Shown one piece after another: positions 4,596 to 5,583 of a stretch of DNA of 5,583 nucleotides (position 1 is the stretch's first letter; every line of letters starts with the position of its first letter). Below the pieces are notes generated by a model. That model was not told the origin of the DNA, made no database searches, and was given only the letters and a program-made list of their open reading frames with translations. The stretch is from Chitinophagaceae bacterium (GTDB lineage Bacteria > Bacteroidota > Bacteroidia > Chitinophagales > Chitinophagaceae). Location of the stretch: positions 1 to 5,583 of the forward strand of contig JASLDA010000468.1 of the NCBI GenBank assembly GCA_030151745.1, read 5' to 3'. Made by a program: the position numbers and the translations under genes.

Positions 4596-5583
4596 ATGCG
4601 GCTCAGGAAAACGATACGCATCGTGCACCTCTGGCTCGGATTTGCGTCCGGGCTGTTGGTTTTTTTGCTCGGACTCACGGGCGCGATCCTGGTTTTCGAG
4701 CAGGAGTTCGAGAGCCTGCAGCCGTACCGCAGGGTCGCCGTCATGGATAAGCCCATTCTTCCGCCCAGCGCGCTGTCGGCCTTCGGCTTGAGCACGCTGG
4801 GCATGGGAAAGGAGCTCGTCAGCCTGGATTATGGAGAGAAAGGGAAAGCAGCCCTGGGTTACTTCTACAACCAGGACTCATACTACCAGGTCTTCCTGGA
4901 TCCATATACCGGGAAGGTGCTGAAGAAGAAAGACATGAGCCGGGATTTCTTCCGGGTCGTGATCGCGCTGCATTACAACCTGCTGCTGCCCGTGGAGATC
5001 GGGCAGCCAGTCATTGCAACTGCGACGCTGGTATTCGTGCTCATGATGATCACCGGGATCGTACTCTGGTGGCCCAGGAACCGGGCCGCGCGCAGGCAGC
5101 GGTTCAGCGTGAAATGGAATGCGAAATGGCGCCGCGTGAACTACGACCTGCACAATGTCGGCGGATTCTACATGAGCTGGATCGCTATCTTCATCGCGAT
5201 CACCGGCCTCGTGATGGGCTTCACCTGGGTGGCAGACGGCATCTACCGGATCAGCAACGGCGGCAAGCCGATGCCTGCGGCTGTCACGATCGCCTCGGAT
5301 ACGACGCAGACTGCAAGGGTTGCGCAACCAGCCGATCGGCTCTGGGCCCGGTACCTGCCGCGGCTGAAACCGGGTCAGAGCCTGGGCCTGCAGTTCCCTT
5401 CCGCCCCCGGGTCGGACATCGGCATCAGTATCAATCATCGTCCCGTCACCTTCTACAAACAGGACGTCCTGCACTTCGATCAATACAGCCTGAAGCCGAT
5501 CCCCGGCAACAATGTCTACGACGGCAGGTATTCGGAGATCAGCGCAGCGGCGAAGCTGCGGCGGATGAACTACGATATCCACG
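4596..5583 (+). CDS. PepSY-associated TM protein, partial (siderophore reductase-like)
   Basis: The frame is open to the right edge, so only the first 329 residues are present. It matches the PepSY-associated TM family (PiuB/FoxB-like). The start has a conserved histidine before helix 1 (IRIVHLWLGF, H11). Three membrane segments are visible at about 14-34, 139-159 and 192-213. A PepSY-like periplasmic region lies between the first two, with YYQVFLDPYTGKVL (96-109). Further conserved histidines are H126 (ALHYNLLLP), H186 (YDLHNVGGFY) and H329 (MNYDIH), placed next to helices as expected for haem ligands. ITGIVLWWPRNR (152-163) ends helix 2. The missing C-terminus should add at least one more helix after H329. 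FoxB of this family reduces ferric siderophores at the inner membrane. The ATG is 7 bases after the receptor stop codon, so the two genes are almost certainly co-transcribed and may be translationally coupled. Confidence 0.9.
   Translation, partial: MRLRKTIRIVHLWLGFASGLLVFLLGLTGAILVFEQEFESLQPYRRVAVMDKPILPPSALSAFGLSTLGMGKELVSLDYGEKGKAALGYFYNQDSYYQVFLDPYTGKVLKKKDMSRDFFRVVIALHYNLLLPVEIGQPVIATATLVFVLMMITGIVLWWPRNRAARRQRFSVKWNAKWRRVNYDLHNVGGFYMSWIAIFIAITGLVMGFTWVADGIYRISNGGKPMPAAVTIASDTTQTARVAQPADRLWARYLPRLKPGQSLGLQFPSAPGSDIGISINHRPVTFYKQDVLHFDQYSLKPIPGNNVYDGRYSEISAAAKLRRMNYDIH

Noticed and set aside
4878..5582. Minus-strand frame of 234 codons at the right end
   Set aside because: It is antisense to the PepSY_TM gene, whose plus-strand translation has clear membrane helices and conserved histidines.

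Overview
The window looks like a chromosomal stretch from a GC-rich member of the Bacteroidota, possibly Chitinophagaceae-like, though the genus cannot be read from the sequence. Three things point there. The TonB-dependent receptor carries an N-terminal carboxypeptidase-regulatory-like domain. A 123-residue zinc-ribbon protein resembles small proteins I associate with this phylum. The pentapeptide gene has a TAnnTTTG -7 box five bases before its ATG and no Shine-Dalgarno sequence. All five genes lack a convincing Shine-Dalgarno, as is usual in the phylum.

Layout. Positions 1-308 are non-coding and rich in small structures: an interspersed-repeat-like motif, tandem hairpins and a 9-bp direct repeat. 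A short single-stranded DNA-binding protein gene (309-665, minus) follows. A 307-bp divergent spacer separates it from a zinc-ribbon protein gene (973-1344, plus), and this spacer holds a three-copy 10-bp tandem repeat. The zinc-ribbon gene converges on a pentapeptide-repeat gene (1416-1991, minus) across a 71-bp gap containing two hairpins. A second divergent spacer (1992-2200) leads into a two-gene plus-strand unit: a siderophore-type TonB-dependent receptor (2201-4588) and, 7 bases later, a PepSY-associated membrane protein (4596 to beyond the right edge).

Function. The last two genes form a coherent iron-uptake pair. The receptor would bring a ferric siderophore across the outer membrane, and the PepSY_TM protein, related to the FoxB/PiuB group, would act at the inner membrane, plausibly in siderophore handling or reduction. 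The other three genes have no evident connection to iron. The SSB is a compact OB-fold protein without the usual acidic C-terminal tip. The zinc-ribbon protein has no known function. The pentapeptide protein is a predicted right-handed beta-helix whose architecture resembles DNA-mimic proteins of the Qnr/McbG type, but nothing here proves that role.

I see no mobile element, CRISPR array, tRNA or rRNA. The window is mostly ordinary Bacteroidota chromosome. The most interesting items are the decamer repeat, the pentapeptide protein's register shift and cysteine ladder, and the tail-less SSB.
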